Positions 23,311-35,770 are shown, numbered from the stretch's first letter. The stretch: 64,000 bases of DNA from Diphasiastrum complanatum (GCA_029204225.1 CM055109.1:23402422-23466421), one strand, 5' to 3'. Numbers and translations: made by a program. Notes: generated by a model not told the origin, from the sequence alone.

Positions 23311-24051
23311 GGCTTTCTTTGGAGTAGTGCGGTAAGCCCAAATAGCTGAGAAGAGTTTTGTTTCCCAATCGAAACAACTTGTCTCTACTATCTTTGTCAA
23401 TATCTTACAGATCATCTTGTTAGTGGACTTGGCCTGGCCATTACACCTAGGATAGTACGGTGTACTCTTTTGGTGAACTACAAGGTAATGGCATAGCAAA
23501 TTATCAAGGACGACATTTAAGAAGTGTGCATCACGATCACTAACTAGCTCAATAGGACAACCAAAACGTGTAATAATGTTTTCGTAAAGAGAACGCATTA
23601 CAGTCTTTGTGTTGGAATCCTTTGTTGCCCAAGCCTCAACCCATTTAGTGGCATAATCTGTGGCTATTAGGATATAATGAGCTTGGGTGTGTTTCGCTGC
23701 TGGACTGATTGGTCCAACAAAATCGATTCCCCATTTATGGAAGGCTTCATCTTCTATAATGGGAGTCAAAGGTCTGAAGTCTGCTTTCGTATTTTTCTTG
23801 GTTCGCTGACAGATATCACATGTTTTAATGACAACAAATGTGTCTTTAAATAATGATGGCCACCACAAGCCTGCTCGAAGGATAATCTTACTTGTCGCTT
23901 GACCGCCGCCAATGCCCTCATGAGCCTGAGATATGATAGGCCATACCTCAGAATAAGCGCATCGTTGGATAATACCGTCAACGCCCGTTTTGTAAAGTTG
24001 TCCAGCTATTAGTTGAAAGGGCACTGCTTTAAGTAAAAAAAAAAATTGCAA
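23300..24051 (-). pseudogene. Gypsy integrase, truncated and mutated
   Basis: The minus-strand frame begins with an HHCC-type zinc finger region (QAHEGIGGG ... CDICQRT) and continues with the catalytic core. The first Asp is in KWGIDFVGPISP, and the second in VSDRDAHFLN. The third catalytic position, Glu in the usual NGQAESTNK context, reads Lys (NGQAKSTNK). After WAYRTTPKKA the frame enters the 25-bp minisatellite, so the C-terminal domain is missing. The protein would insert retroviral-type cDNA into chromosomes if intact; the Glu-to-Lys change and the truncation make that impossible here. Recognition as Ty3/Gypsy integrase is secure. Confidence 0.93.
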
Positions 24052-24194
24052 CCATATTCAGGCCTTTTTGAGTCTGCCTATTATTAGAAACTGAGTGAAC
24101 TCCTCAGCCCATAAGGGTGTAGCATCAATCTGAAAAAGACATGCATCAGGAAGATCATGTTGACTGGTGCAGTTGCTTTTTTGGCATTAGGGAG

Positions 24195-25763
24195 TCAGGA
24201 AAGGTGATTCGCCATGAAATGTTGGGTTCCTTTCCGAACAACCACACGGAAATTAAATTCCTCTAATATCAACAGCCATCGAGCTATACGTCCCATTTTA
24301 CAGAATTTATTAACAATATATAACAGGGCTTGATGGTCGGTGTAGAAGGCAAAGGTCTGGTCTAGTAAATAATGTCCTAGTTGTTGAACAGCATAGACCA
24401 TTGCCAATGCTTCTCGTTCGGTTGTGGTATAGTTCACTTCAGCAGACACCAATTGTCTGCTCAAGAAACATATTGGAAAATCTTTGCCATACTCGTCCGG
24501 TTGTGCAAGAAGACCTCCAATGGCATACTTACTAGCGTCAGTATGCACATGGAACTCTTTCGTGTAGTCTGGCGAACGGAGTATGGGTGCCGTGGTAAGG
24601 GCTGTTTTTAACTCCTCAAAGGCTTTAATGTGTTCTTTGGTCCATCGAGGATCTACCACAACTAAATAAACGAGTCGTGCCTTGTTGGCATAATCGATTA
24701 TAAAGATGTGATAATAATTAGTGTGATCTAGGAAGACGTAAACTTCCTTCGCTGTTGTAGGTAAGGGCATTTCAACTATTACCTTGATCTTTGAAAGGAT
24801 CGGTAGAGATAACATCCTTTGAAATGATATGGTTTGACATTTGTCATGGTTGAGTGAAACTCCAAACCTACGACAACAAATGAAGATTTTTTCTAATGCC
24901 TCGAGGTGCTTGTCGGCTGAAGAATGTACACCCAAATCATTGAGATAAATCTCGACGATCCGGTGTAATAGGTATTGGAAGGCCAGTTGCAGGACCCTTT
25001 GAAACGTTGAAGGGGCGTTGCATAAGCCAAAAGGCATGACATTATAAGCGTAGACCCCATTTTATATTGCAAAGGATGTCTTGTGTTTATCTTCAGGGGC
25101 TATTTGAACAAGGAAATAACCGTTGAATCCATCCAAGAAGCTGAAAGCTTCAGCTCTTGTCATTTCCTCAAGAATTTGGGTCGTTAACGATAAGGGAAAA
25201 TGGTGTTTCTTCGTAATCCCATTAAGATTTTTCAGATTGACACAAATACGAAGTTTGCCGTTTTTCTTGGGTACGACCACAATAGGTGATACCCAATCAG
25301 TATGTTGGACTTCATAGATGAAACCAGCATCCAGCAATTTCTTAGTATCTTCATTGATTCTCTCGCGATAGATAGGGTTACATCTGTATGGTTTAGCCCT
25401 AACAAGCTTAGCGTCGTCTTCTAGAGGAATCGTATGGACCGCTACTTTAGGTGGAATCCCTTTCATTTCTGTATAGTTCCATGCAAATACATCCCTATAT
25501 TTACAAAGTGAAGTTTTCAGATCAGAAAGTTGTTTAGACGAAAGGTGTGCACCAACATGAACTATTTGATCCATCTCCTTGTCAGAATCTTTAAGGTTTA
25601 ACGGGATTGTTTTAGCGGGTCCTTCAAAAGAGTGGAAACTTGGTGTAGATTCCCGATGTGGCTGTGGTAATTGGATAACGACGTCATCCAAGGTGAAGTC
25701 TTTAAACTTTTGTGGGAGATCAAAGGGTGGTTCCACAAAGTTTTCAGGAACTTTAGGAATCAT
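24195..25763 (-). pseudogene. Gypsy reverse transcriptase and RNase H, inactivated
   Basis: The RT begins in the frame 25763-25062 with conserved blocks KYRDVFAWNYTEMKGI, YRCNP, VSPIVVVPKKNGKLRICV and FSFLDGFNGYFLVQIAPEDK. A stop lies where Trp is expected (FAI*NGVYAYNVMPFGLCNAP), and the frame resumes at 25037. The catalytic box reads IYLNDLGVHS where family members have YxDD, so the first Asp is replaced by Asn. A deletion follows KCQTISF, removing the segment that normally precedes the thumb. RNase H at about 24550-24200 keeps HTDASKYAIGGLLAQ, TTTEREALAMVYA and YTDHQAL. The order RT-RNase H-integrase is Ty3/Gypsy. Confidence 0.95.
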
Positions 25764-26101
25764 TTGAGTGGAGGCACTACCAGACGTGGAAGCTTGGTCT
25801 GATTGTTTGGTTTATGTCTCTTTAGACAAGGGCTTAATCGATTGCTTAAGCTTCTCACGCATCTATTTTTGACGCTCGATTAATTTTGTATCAACATTTT
25901 AGTTTTTTGTAACCGAAGTTTTGGAGGTTTTTGATTGGGCGGTGTTGTTGCCTTGTTTATCATGTCAGCATCTATTGTATTCCAGACTTCATTTGGATAC
26001 ACGTCTTATGTGTATACTTTGGGCTTGGGACTATATGTTTGTGTGTTGGGTACTTTGGATGTCAGTTGGACATGATCCAATGGCCCTGGTGACTTGATCT
26101 C

Positions 26102-27051
26102 CTATGGAATTGATTTTGGCGGATAACGTTGGGCATCTAGATAAAGGAGTACATGTTCATCCGTCATTTCAACATCATCCATGGAAAGAATACCTTCTTC
26201 TGAAACATGGGTGATAGAGATGCTAGGTTTGCTTGGGCACCAAGCTATCGGAATAGGGTCAATCATCATAAGTGGAATGATGGTTGTATCAATGTTTGTA
26301 GAAGACGGTAGAATATACACATTCTCTACAACGGTTTCGATACGACATCAGTTGGAATCAGCACAGTCCACAATGGCTAGTGCTTGACCCAATTTATTAT
26401 GTTTGTGGATCTCGTATAGTGGCCTTTTGGTTGGATCGGGACACTATCTAATTCGTCATAAGTTGTTGATGACCAGTCATCATAAACTTTAGCGGGCTTG
26501 ACATGGCCAGTTGAGTCAATAGTGACTTGTTTGTCATGATTGCCAAAGGTAATTTTGCTATGCTTCCAATATTGGACAACGCCTGCCATCTGTAGCTAGG
26601 GTGTACCAAGAAGGAGTTTATAAGTATTTGCATCATTTGGTAAGTCTAAGATGACACAATCAATTACAAATTTGACACTTGCAATGCGAACATTGATATT
26701 CAATAAATGACCGGCAGGGTCTATAACCCGTTGATCAACCATGCGAAGTTTGTAGCATTGCTGATCGAGCGTATGGAATCCCCATGACTTTGCCAATGAC
26801 AAAGTCATTATGTTTATGCCTGATCCCCTATCAAGGATAGTGGATACTGTGGGATAGTCTTTATAGGACAGAGGCAATGTGATGCTAGTCCCCTTAGCAA
26901 CACCTATATTCATCAGATTCATAGGAATCTGAAGAATTTCAGGAATCTCTTCTGGTCTTCGCTGGTCATCAGGAATAGTATGCAGCTGAAAACTACGATG
27001 GATATAGCGTTGAAGCCATGTGAATGATTTTATCGCGCTATGGAATGGCAT
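26102..27051 (-). pseudogene. Gypsy aspartic protease region, broken
   Basis: The frame 27051-26596 holds the protease: TILDRGSGINIMTLSLAKSW provides the catalytic Asp with the unusual following residues RGSG, and KLLLGTP is the second conserved block. A stop codon interrupts GTP*LQMAGVV, and the frame continues at 26589-26377 (YWKHSKITFGNHDKQ). A further minus-strand frame at 26320-26102 covers the linker toward RT. The protease would process the polyprotein. Several stops separate it from RT, so no full polyprotein can be made. Confidence 0.8.
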
Positions 27052-27239
27052 GGTGATTTGAGCTTGCAGGAGGTCAGAGAATACTTCAAGTCCCTATAGA
27101 AATTGCTCTTTTTTGGGGATTTGTGCGGATAACAAACTTTTCGTATTTTCTTCCTCTCGCAAAAACTCATCTCTAAACTCATTGTACTACCTTTGTTCCA
27201 CTTTTGGGTCTAGGTAATGTTTGGGTAATGTGGAAATTG

Positions 27240-28101
27240 TTAAGTGGCTTCCGTGATGGTTAGTTGATTTGGCAATGTATTGTTGTTGTCCTTGGGGTGG
27301 CATTGTGCTCTGGTAAGAACTCTAACAGATTCAGATGATATATGACGTGCTGGAAAGATCATGTTAGGTTGTTTAGGACAGTCTTTGAAACTGTGTTTGT
27401 GAACACAGTCTGGACACTCCACATGGTATTGGTTCTTAACTTTACAATCAACCATGAAGTGGCCGGTTTCAACACAAATAAAACAACGGTTGCTCATTGG
27501 CCCTGTGGTAATAGCATATCCATCTTGGATGGCGAGTTGCGCTTGGCATTCTGAGATCATGGAATACTCATCGCGTTTGCACGGGCAGGAGTTGTCACTT
27601 GGATATGTGGTTGAGAACTAGCAGATGGGAGTGTTGTATCGTGATTGTATGTGTCATTATAGGAGTTATTTACAAGATGTTTTTGTGTAGATTCTCGAGG
27701 GTGTCTATGTTTTTGTGCTCCTTGATCAGGTTGTCCCCTTGGAGGTGGACCTAAGAGTGCCAACTGTGGTTGAGGTTCATGTCTAGAGTGTCTTGGAAAC
27801 TCTTGTATATGAACTTGGTTGTTTCATGGTGGGTAGTGCTGGTGTTGGTTTTGTGAAAAAACGGTTGTCGAGGAGGTTGATAATGGCCCCCTGACTAGTT
27901 CTGAGGCTGATTCCTCGGGTTATAATAGCAATAGAGTGAGGTATGGTCCATAAAGTCGCAGATGTTGCATTTGATCAATGAAGTATCGGGAATTGGTTGG
28001 TATGATGGATAGCCATTGCCAGTGTGTGCACCTCGACAGTGAGGGCACCAAGTATTCTCTTGTCTATGATGGATTTGGCCAATGGGTAACTGACCTGGCA
28101 T
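27240..28101 (-). pseudogene. Gypsy gag zinc-knuckle region, broken
   Basis: Cys/His clusters of nucleic-acid-binding type appear in two frames. At about 28060-27910 are WCPHCRGAHTGNGY and KCNICDFMDHTSLYCYY; at about 27480-27360 are CFICVETGHFMVDC and CPDCVHKHSFKDC. These are typical of the C-terminal part of gag. Frames between them are interrupted by stops and a Gln/His-rich linker. Confidence 0.75.
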
Positions 28102-28299
28102 CGAGCTCTAGATAGATTTTAGAGTATTTTGAAACTCTTTCGTGAGTTTCTCCATTTGTTGTTGGTGTTGTTGGTTAAGCAAGTCCATTTGTGTTTTCCA
28201 TTATTGTTCTCGTGTTTCCTCATTTGGGCAAGCTTCTTGGATAGCGTGATGTGCTCTCCGTTCATGTGGCTCATCGACATCTAATCCCTTGTCTTCTTC

Positions 28300-29029
28300 T
28301 CAAATGGCATCAGACATGGCTTGTTTCAATGATGTGTATTCATCATTGGAGCAAAGTTCACGTCGTATCCATCGTGGGAGTCCAACGAGGAACCAAATGA
28401 TGAGCATAGATTCAGTTGGTTGTTCATGTACCTGACTGCTTAATCTTTTAAATCTTTCTATGTAATCACGTACTTTCTCATCTTTTGTCATTGTGATGTT
28501 ACTCAACTTAACAAAAGGACTTTTGATCAAACGAAATGGCTTGAATCGTTTGATGAATGCTTCCTTCAAAAGTGACCAGTCTCGTTTATCTTCACGATCA
28601 AGGTTAAGAAACCATTCTCGTGCTCGATCGACCATGGTCATCGAGAAGAGCTGAACCATGGCATCTGGTGACCTCGCCATAGACATCACATGCATTCTCA
28701 AAGATTTGTAGAAATTTTTGAGGGTCAGTGTTGTCGTCATACTTAGGTAAATCTAACTTGGGAGTACGTATTTCAGTATGCGAAACATTATTTGCAAAAG
28801 TCCCATTTAAGTGAGCTTGTGCATGTGATAATTCGACAGCATGAAAGTGTGGGCGATCGTATGAAGCTTCAAAATGCATGGGTTCCCATCTGTCAATTGG
28901 GTTGGTTGAGGGCTCCTGAACTTGGAACTTCATCCTAGAATATCTATTGAATCGAGCATGCTCAGTAGATGGAGAGGCCATCTCTAGTGGATAGTCCTCT
29001 GTGGAATTCGGATCGTAAGGACGATCCAT
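28300..29029 (-). pseudogene. Gypsy gag (capsid part), frameshifted
   Basis: An ATG at 29029 (MDRPYDPNSTEDYPLEMASP) begins the gag frame, which continues to about 28690 with LDLPKYDDNTDPQKFLQIFE. A frameshift near 28690 moves the coding to the overlapping frame ending at 28300, which carries the retrotransposon gag core: MVDRAREWFLNL, DWSLLKEAFIKRFKP, DYIERFKRLSSQV and WFLVGLPRWIRREL. Gag forms the particle that packages element RNA. The start is the first ATG after the leader minisatellite. Confidence 0.88.
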
Positions 29030-29284
29030 AACAACGCTAGAGTACCAAAAGATTGAGTATATAGGTCTTTTGGACTCTTGTGTAACTTTGGATTTTTTTT
29101 TTTCTAAGGATATTAGACAGAGTCTAATAATGTGGGGTGTTCAAATGGAACAGTGTTTGAGGTTAAGGTTTTGCAAGAAACTGGTGTGAGAATTGTGGTA
29201 ATTGGCCAATACTGAAACCTAGTCAAATAATAGAGTTGAGTTTGTTGTGGAGTTGACCAGGTCAATATTGTAAATTCAAACACT

Positions 29285-29880
29285 TGGTTGAGAATTGATA
29301 GAAAACATGCAGTTGAGATTTGAAGGAATGCCTTCAGTTGAGATGGAACAGAAGTCTCCGGTCAAGATTTGACAAATATCTCCAGTCAAGATTTGACAGA
29401 AGTCGTCGGTCGAGATTTGACAGAAGTCTCCAGTCGAGATTTGATAGAAATCTTTGGTTGAGATTTGATAGAAATCTTTGGTCAAGATTTGACTAAAAGT
29501 CCTCAGTTGAGATCTGAACAAACGTCCTTAATTGAGATTTAGAAGGAATGCACTCGGTTGAGATCTGAATGGAATGCACTCGATTGAGATCTGGGCAAAT
29601 GTCTCGGTTGAGATCTGAATAAATGTCTCGGTTGAGATCTGAATGGAAAGAGCACGATCAAGATCTGAATGGAATGCCCTCGATCGAGATCTGACAAAAG
29701 TCTTCGATCGAGATCAGACTGAAAACACTCGGTTGAGATTGGACTGAGATTTTGCGATCCAAATGTCAACTAAGTAAATTGGTCAAGGCATCAACAAAAT
29801 AACTCGGTCGAGGTGTCAAAGAAATGCTCGGTTGGGATCTGATCGATAAGTGTTGGTTGAGATTTCAAACTCAGGACGTA
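29285..29880 (-). repeat. 24-bp minisatellite in the Gypsy leader
   Basis: About 20 degenerate units near GAGATTTGACAGAAGTCTCC plus (A/G)GTC occupy the stretch between PBS and gag. The unit length of 24 bp keeps one minus-strand frame open (29521-29276), giving a periodic peptide with QISTKDFY-like units. The core CGGT(C/T)GAGAT is the same as in the arrays at 22485-23310. Confidence 0.9.
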
Positions 29881-30126
29881 GTGAGATATTTCTTGTAGGG
29901 CCTCAGTTGAGAGTTATCGTGGTGTTTCAATGGTGAATGAAACTAGGCTCGGTCCAGTCCAGACATGAGTCGTGGAGCTCGGCCAGGTAAGGAGCATGAA
30001 GCCTCGGTCGAGAACGGAGCTGTACGTTGGTCGAAACCAAGGTGACGAGGTCCGTGAAGATTCATATGTGAGACTTCAGAAAGATTGTTTGGCAGCATAG
30101 AATATGATGATAAATGTCTGTGTAGC

Positions 30127-30142
30127 GGTGGTAAAGGCGCCA
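30127..30142 (-). promoter_or_regulatory. Primer-binding site of the Gypsy element
   Basis: The minus strand reads TGGCGCCTTTACCACC two bases after the LTR end at 30145. TGGCGCC is the 5' part of the tRNA-primed PBS common in Athila/Tat plant elements. It fixes both the LTR boundary and the element's orientation. Confidence 0.8.
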
Positions 30143-30144
30143 AA

Positions 30145-31905
30145 TGTTCACAAATTCCAGCTAGAATATGTGAACACGGTTTATCTCTTTATCTCTTCTT
30201 CGTTGGTGGTTTCCGCTCTGGAAACCGAGAGTTTCTGCCCGTTTCCAGAACTTAGTTCTTTAGTTGGGTTCACTTGCTTAGAACTATTTCCAAGCAGATT
30301 ATTTGTCAGTTCAACATTTGTATTCCTAGCCTATTAGTGGGATGAAACAATCTCGTCCAATCCAGCTAAATGCATTTACAAGTCATGCAACCAAACCTTG
30401 CTCAAGCACAAATTAACATTCTAAAACAAAGAGCCATTTACAAATCTATCTACCAAACTATTCTGAGAAATCAGGAAGCATAAAAGCATCAAGATTAAAC
30501 TACACCAAAAGAAACACAAATCAAGAAACTAACTACCTACAGCATACTAACATCCCAATAATCAAGAAACACCCATTTCTTGATGCTTGGAATACCCAAG
30601 AACAATCAAGGACAGGATCATTGATGAATATATCATATCAGAACCACAATCTCAGCCTATATAGTTTACTTGCATGCTGAAATTACATAAACAAGAAACA
30701 AGAAAGGTAGTCCACATTTACATTCCACATTGCAAGAGAGAAAGCAAGAAATCTAATTAAGCCACCACCACAACAATAAATCAAAGCATGTTCATAGGAA
30801 TTTTACTCAAGACAATAGCCATGAACAAGGATCTTCTCAATTGTCAAAAACTCGTGGAAGATCTTCTTTATTCATGCAAGAGAAATGACAATACAATAAA
30901 AAGCTCCCTCACAAGAGAGGGGGCCCCTTAAATAAGCAAGAGGGCTGCCCATGTGGAGCCGAAGTGACAATTCCACTAATTTAGAAATTACATGTGGAAA
31001 TAGCCCTTCCACTAGAGGTCACCATCAAAAGGTGGCCCACTCTAATTTATTTAAGAGGGGTCTACACTTATTTACATTGCCTAGGAACATTACTAGCCCC
31101 TACATGGTCGTTCCTTCTCTGCGATTTACCATGTAGGCTCACATAGAAATCATCTGCCATCCTAGCTAGTAATCCTCGGCTCTCATGCTCAGCTCTCAAC
31201 TTCTTATGCTCTCCTCCCTCTGAGTCCTCCTCGGTCTTGGGTGAGAGATGCTCTGTGTTTCAGCTTGGCTCGACATCTAAGGATTTCCTGAAATATGCTA
31301 ACATTCGCTTTATGGTACTCTGTGTGAAGATTAGTGAAAAATATCTTCCTATCTCGAGTTTTGGGGCCATGTCCATGATTATTTCCATTGTAAACTATGT
31401 TGTACATAAAGGTATGTGAATTGAGCACGTAACCTTCTAGAATAGATCGAGTTTGAGTTAGGTAGATTCATATTTGATGTCATGCAAAAGTTTTGATAGC
31501 ATGCAATGTCATTCAGTATGCATGCAAGCCACATGCAATCAGTGCATGCAACATGCAAAGTGGTGTCTGTGATCTGCACATGTCTAGGCAATTTTATGAG
31601 TTGACATGCAGTACATGCAATATCCATGCATGCAGTTACACATGTGGATCCTTGGTAGTTGAGTTAACTGAGTTAAGTGGACTTTCCATGCAACACCACT
31701 GTAGGAACTTGAGCCACTTTGATGTAGGGAAGCTGTGGCATGTTTTGCCATATTGTGAATAATGAGATTTTGGTGTTTTGGACTCGTTCTCTCTCTACTC
31801 GAGTATTCTAGTGTTAGTTTTCTCTCTCTACCCAAGAGCAGCCTATTTTTCTCATACTGAGCACTTAGAATTATTTCTGACATTTATTCCTCATAGTGAG
31901 AAGTT
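30145..31905 (-). repeat. Gypsy 5' LTR, copy C
   Basis: Full-length LTR of about 1.76 kb. Its inner end (TGTTCA on the plus strand, TGAACA on the element strand) abuts the PBS. It aligns with copy A over its whole length and with copy B over its middle part. The outer end is taken where the match with copy A ends (GAAGTTA); no canonical TG is present exactly there. Confidence 0.9.
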
Positions 31906-32090
31906 AGTTTTTTCAGTCAGATGTATGCCATTGTGCTCTTGCCATAGATTTTTCAAGTAATCTGTTCTCTGATCAATCTTGTGCAATCACAACACCTCAA
32001 TAAGATCTTGTAAGGCATGTGGTGAAGTTCACACGTGCTAAAAACTTCACACTCTATATTGTTAAACTTTATACAGCTGAATTTTTATCT

Positions 32091-32170
32091 ATTATGCTAT
32101 AAAATGAAGGGTTCAAAGGGTTTGATCTTGACTTGTCAAGAGGGACTATGTGAAATCTTGTTATTCTCTC
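32091..32170 (+). repeat. Short direct repeat flanking the Penelope-like region, copy 1
   Basis: ATTATGCTATAAAATGAAGG through TGTGAAATCTTGTTATTCTC matches 39509-39590 with a handful of differences. Here the CT run that follows is only a few units long, whereas at 39584 it is about 50 units. Confidence 0.85.
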
Positions 32171-32523
32171 TCTCTAGCCTCTCTGATGCCGACTACCCTT
32201 TTGTCGGGGTATCACCAAACCTTTACCTTTACTTGTATTTTATGGCTAACAAGGTCGGTTGTATGGTGTAGTCCACATAATGGTTTCATGATGTAGTGAC
32301 TCTTGGCTATGGGGAGCCCCTTCTTCCTCCTAGTCCTTTTGTTCTGACTATTATATGTTGCATGAAGAAAGTTGTTGAAGTTCACAAATTGATTACCGCT
32401 TATGATATGACTACTTGTAATGCTGCTGGCCCGGATGATAAATTCTTTGCCTTGTTGATTTGATGTGCATCATGGATTGGATCAAAATTTATACGGATTT
32501 TTAAAAAAATAAGGTAACTCTTC

Positions 32524-35500
32524 GCATGGTTGAAAAAATTTATGTGGACCTCTCAAACTATGCTGAACGAATTGCTACTGAAGATAAGTTTTATAATACG
32601 CATATTCGGGAAGTATTAGCTTGCCTAGAAAAAGAAAATGGTGATTCCTCTATTGATACCCCTATCCCTACTACTGCTCCTACTTCACCTCACCCTTTGA
32701 TCTTTACCGAAGACCTTGATGAAGCCAATGCTTCCCAGTTAGAGTCCTTCTGACAAAAAATCTGTGATGTGGAAAATCAATGTGCTTTTGAATTCTATCA
32801 GGTCAATAGCTGCCAAGTACCATTGGTACCAAGTCGTATCATTGAGTTTAAATCTGCAAAGACTGCTTATAAACTTTGGAGCCTTCCATCTGTCAACTTC
32901 CTTGCACCTATCTCTATTGAGCTTTGGATTACTCTTGCTCATCTCACTGATGTAGAAGTCCAAGCTTGCAAGCTTGCTGCTTTGCATAAAAATCCTTCTT
33001 TTGATACTCCTATTGCCTTTGATACTATCGTCAAGATAAGCAGATTTGAACCTTCTAGATGTCCTTCTGAGTAGACCTGGGCTAGAACTAGAGGCCATTT
33101 TGACACTGGATTTAATAGAATAAACCTTCATCAAGCTAGAATCTATAACTGGAAAAGACCTTTCTTTAAGTGCAGATGTGGTGATAATGCAAAAACAATT
33201 CTTCTATTATATGGTTTGATCACTCTATCTGGTACATAATGAATAATCTTTCCATTTTCTTTCCTGGTTCATCTCTGCAAAATCAACTTAATGCCTTCTT
33301 CCTTTGGTTGCATAAACCTGCTAGAGAGGTTGTCAAGTCCCACCTTGTCTTTCTGTACATCCAACAATACATGATTGATGCTACCATTAAACTTTTCATA
33401 AACCCTACTGCTAGGCTCCTTGCACACCTTGGCGACGCCGAAAATGTTCAAGAAATTGAACGCCTTTTGAAAAAACCCAGCTTCTCTACCTTGCAAGACA
33501 AATACTTCCAGAATACTAGCAAGAAAACAAGATCCTTCAATCTGAAAAATCCAAGCTCAGTCATATCAGACAGCGGCAATGACAGGAAGAGAAAGTACTT
33601 TCCAAACAAAGACAAAGCAGTGGCAGTAAGGGAGATCCTCCTATCAGAAAGCTGAGCTTTTACCGTGATTGATCCATGTGCAAGAGGACATAGAAGAACA
33701 AGGATATTGGAGGTCAATAATACTGGTAGATGACGACTAGTGGTTAGAAGAGACAAAGGGAAGTTTTTTTTGCATTTACGTTATTATAATAGATGCTTTG
33801 AGAGGATTGATGTCAAACGACTATATGCTGAAACCTTACTTTAGATTTTTGGTCATATTGATGAGACTTTTGAGCTTATTGTGTTTGGTTGGTCTTACTT
33901 TCCACATTTGAAACATGAATAATATAAACCCTTTTAAGTCTTTTGTGATTTTGATGTCGACAACATTCCACCTTGTACTTGCACTGACAATAAATGTTTT
34001 AAAAAGTTCATTTCCAAAAAAATTGGGCATGTTGTTTCGATGGATACTTGAGGATACTGGAATTATTAGAAGCACAGTTTTAAAGAATGATCTGAACAAA
34101 GAACTTAATCACATCCTGTTGCGTTAGTCTAATATAAATGAGGTAGCTTTAGAATTTTACTGTGCATGGTTTTAATTGGCAAGTATTTTACCCACTTATC
34201 AAAATACTGATCATGAGATTGTTATGGAACATGCCTTGATTTGCAAAGATGATGTGACAAACTTTTTGAAAAATACCAAGTGGCTACATGGAAAAAGTAT
34301 AACAAATAACAAACTTAAAAATGCCATTGATGAGCGTAATTGCAAAACTACCAATCTGTATGTGAATGATGTGGATAAGACTCAACAGTGCCCATTTTTT
34401 ATGTGCATTTATTAGTAAGAAACTTGGCCTTGGTTAGATTGTCTAGTCCAGATTTTGTGTCGTTCCCTAAAGAAAATTGCAATACTCTAGGCATGGCCAT
34501 GGTTAAGATCCAAGATACATTCGCTACTAAAATACCTGATTTTCTAATGGGAAAAAAAGAATTACCTTTTTTACTTTGTACTTTCAAAGCACATAAAAAT
34601 GCGTTCAGATGGATTACAGACACTCATGATTGCTATTTTTCTAAGGTGGCCACATTTATTTCTGGAGCTCTTGGTATACTGACTCATCTCCTTATGGAGA
34701 GGGTAGGCCTTAAGGCAATCTCATACCAAAGTATCCTAAATGTGGGTACCAACCTATTTTGGCAATGCGATTCATCCATTGAATTTTACCTTAATGTGCC
34801 AAACAATATCACTTTGATGTGGTCTATTGACATCGCAAAATGCTATGAGAATATCCCTCTTGATGGTCCTGATGGACTAAAAATAGTAATACGAAGAATG
34901 ATCGAGTATGCCTTCAAATCTTGTAAAAATCGAAAGCTGGCCTATCAATGGAAATCGAGCCTTAAGCAATTTGATTGGAAATGGGTAAACAATCAAACTG
35001 ACAACTGACCAGTGATTGACCAAAAACTTCTTTGCCAATGGAATGATATATTGATCGACAATTGCATAGTAAGATTAGGAAACAAGACTTGGAAACAAGT
35101 TTGTGGTATTCCAATGGGTTTTGCTTGTCCCCTACATGGTGCAACTGGTATCTTTCATTCTATGAGTTACATTTCACGAAAAGACTCGCCAAACTTGGTA
35201 AGGTGGAATACCTACGTGCCTTTAGGCATACCTTTTGCTATATTGATGATATTTGTTTCATGAACAACATAGATGCTCTTTTATTTCTGGACAAGAGCAA
35301 CCTCATGTCAATGATAATGTCTTATGGATCTATCCCTTGGAGTACCTCACCATAGAAAATGATGACGCTCTGATCATACGGTCAATTTTTTGAATATTAC
35401 CACTACCTTTGATTCTGTAACAGGACACCTTTATGGATGAGGTCAGAAACATCGTTCTTGCTTTTCAACGTAATGGCTTCATGAAAGGAAGGTTTCACAA

Positions 35501-35700
35501 GCTTATGTGGATTGCAAGTGTCTCATACTAACCTTGTTTACTAATGGAGGCAAAAAAAATGCCTTACTATGTTGAAAGACCCCACAAAATAATAATAAAA
35601 AGTTTTTTCTTAAAAAATGGTGGGAAAGTTGTGAATCTTTCAATGGCAAGGATCTGTGCACATTATGGATAGTCAATCTAATGATGAGCAGCAATTTGCA
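32524..35700 (+). pseudogene. Penelope-like reverse transcriptase element, degenerate
   Basis: The reverse transcriptase core is at about 34430-35360. It has FKAHKNAFRWITDTHDCYFS (fingers), motif A SIDIAKCYENIPL, motif B CGIPMGFAC followed after a frameshift near 35125 by SPTWCNWYLSFYE, and motif C YIDD at 35239-35250 in CYIDDICFMNN. The GIPMG...SP...YELHF...FxYIDD pattern resembles Penelope-like elements rather than LINE, Copia or Gypsy RTs. Upstream at about 33950-34110 lie fragments with CTCTDNKC and GHVVSMDT...IIRSTVLK, in the place where such elements have a conserved N-terminal block. Frames at 32526-32753, 32769-33074 and 33239-33655 may be more of the N-terminus but are unassigned. 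Stops (for example 35006-35008) and frameshifts make it a pseudogene. I did not find a GIY-YIG endonuclease. Confidence 0.68.
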
Positions 35701-35770
35701 CTTAGTACACGTAAGTGTCCTCTAATTCTATAAAGAAGAAAATCACACAATCCTATTCACTTCTCCTTAT

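Noticed and set aside
32739-33134. 131-residue minus-strand frame
   Set aside because: Antisense to the better supported plus-strand frames of the Penelope-like region.
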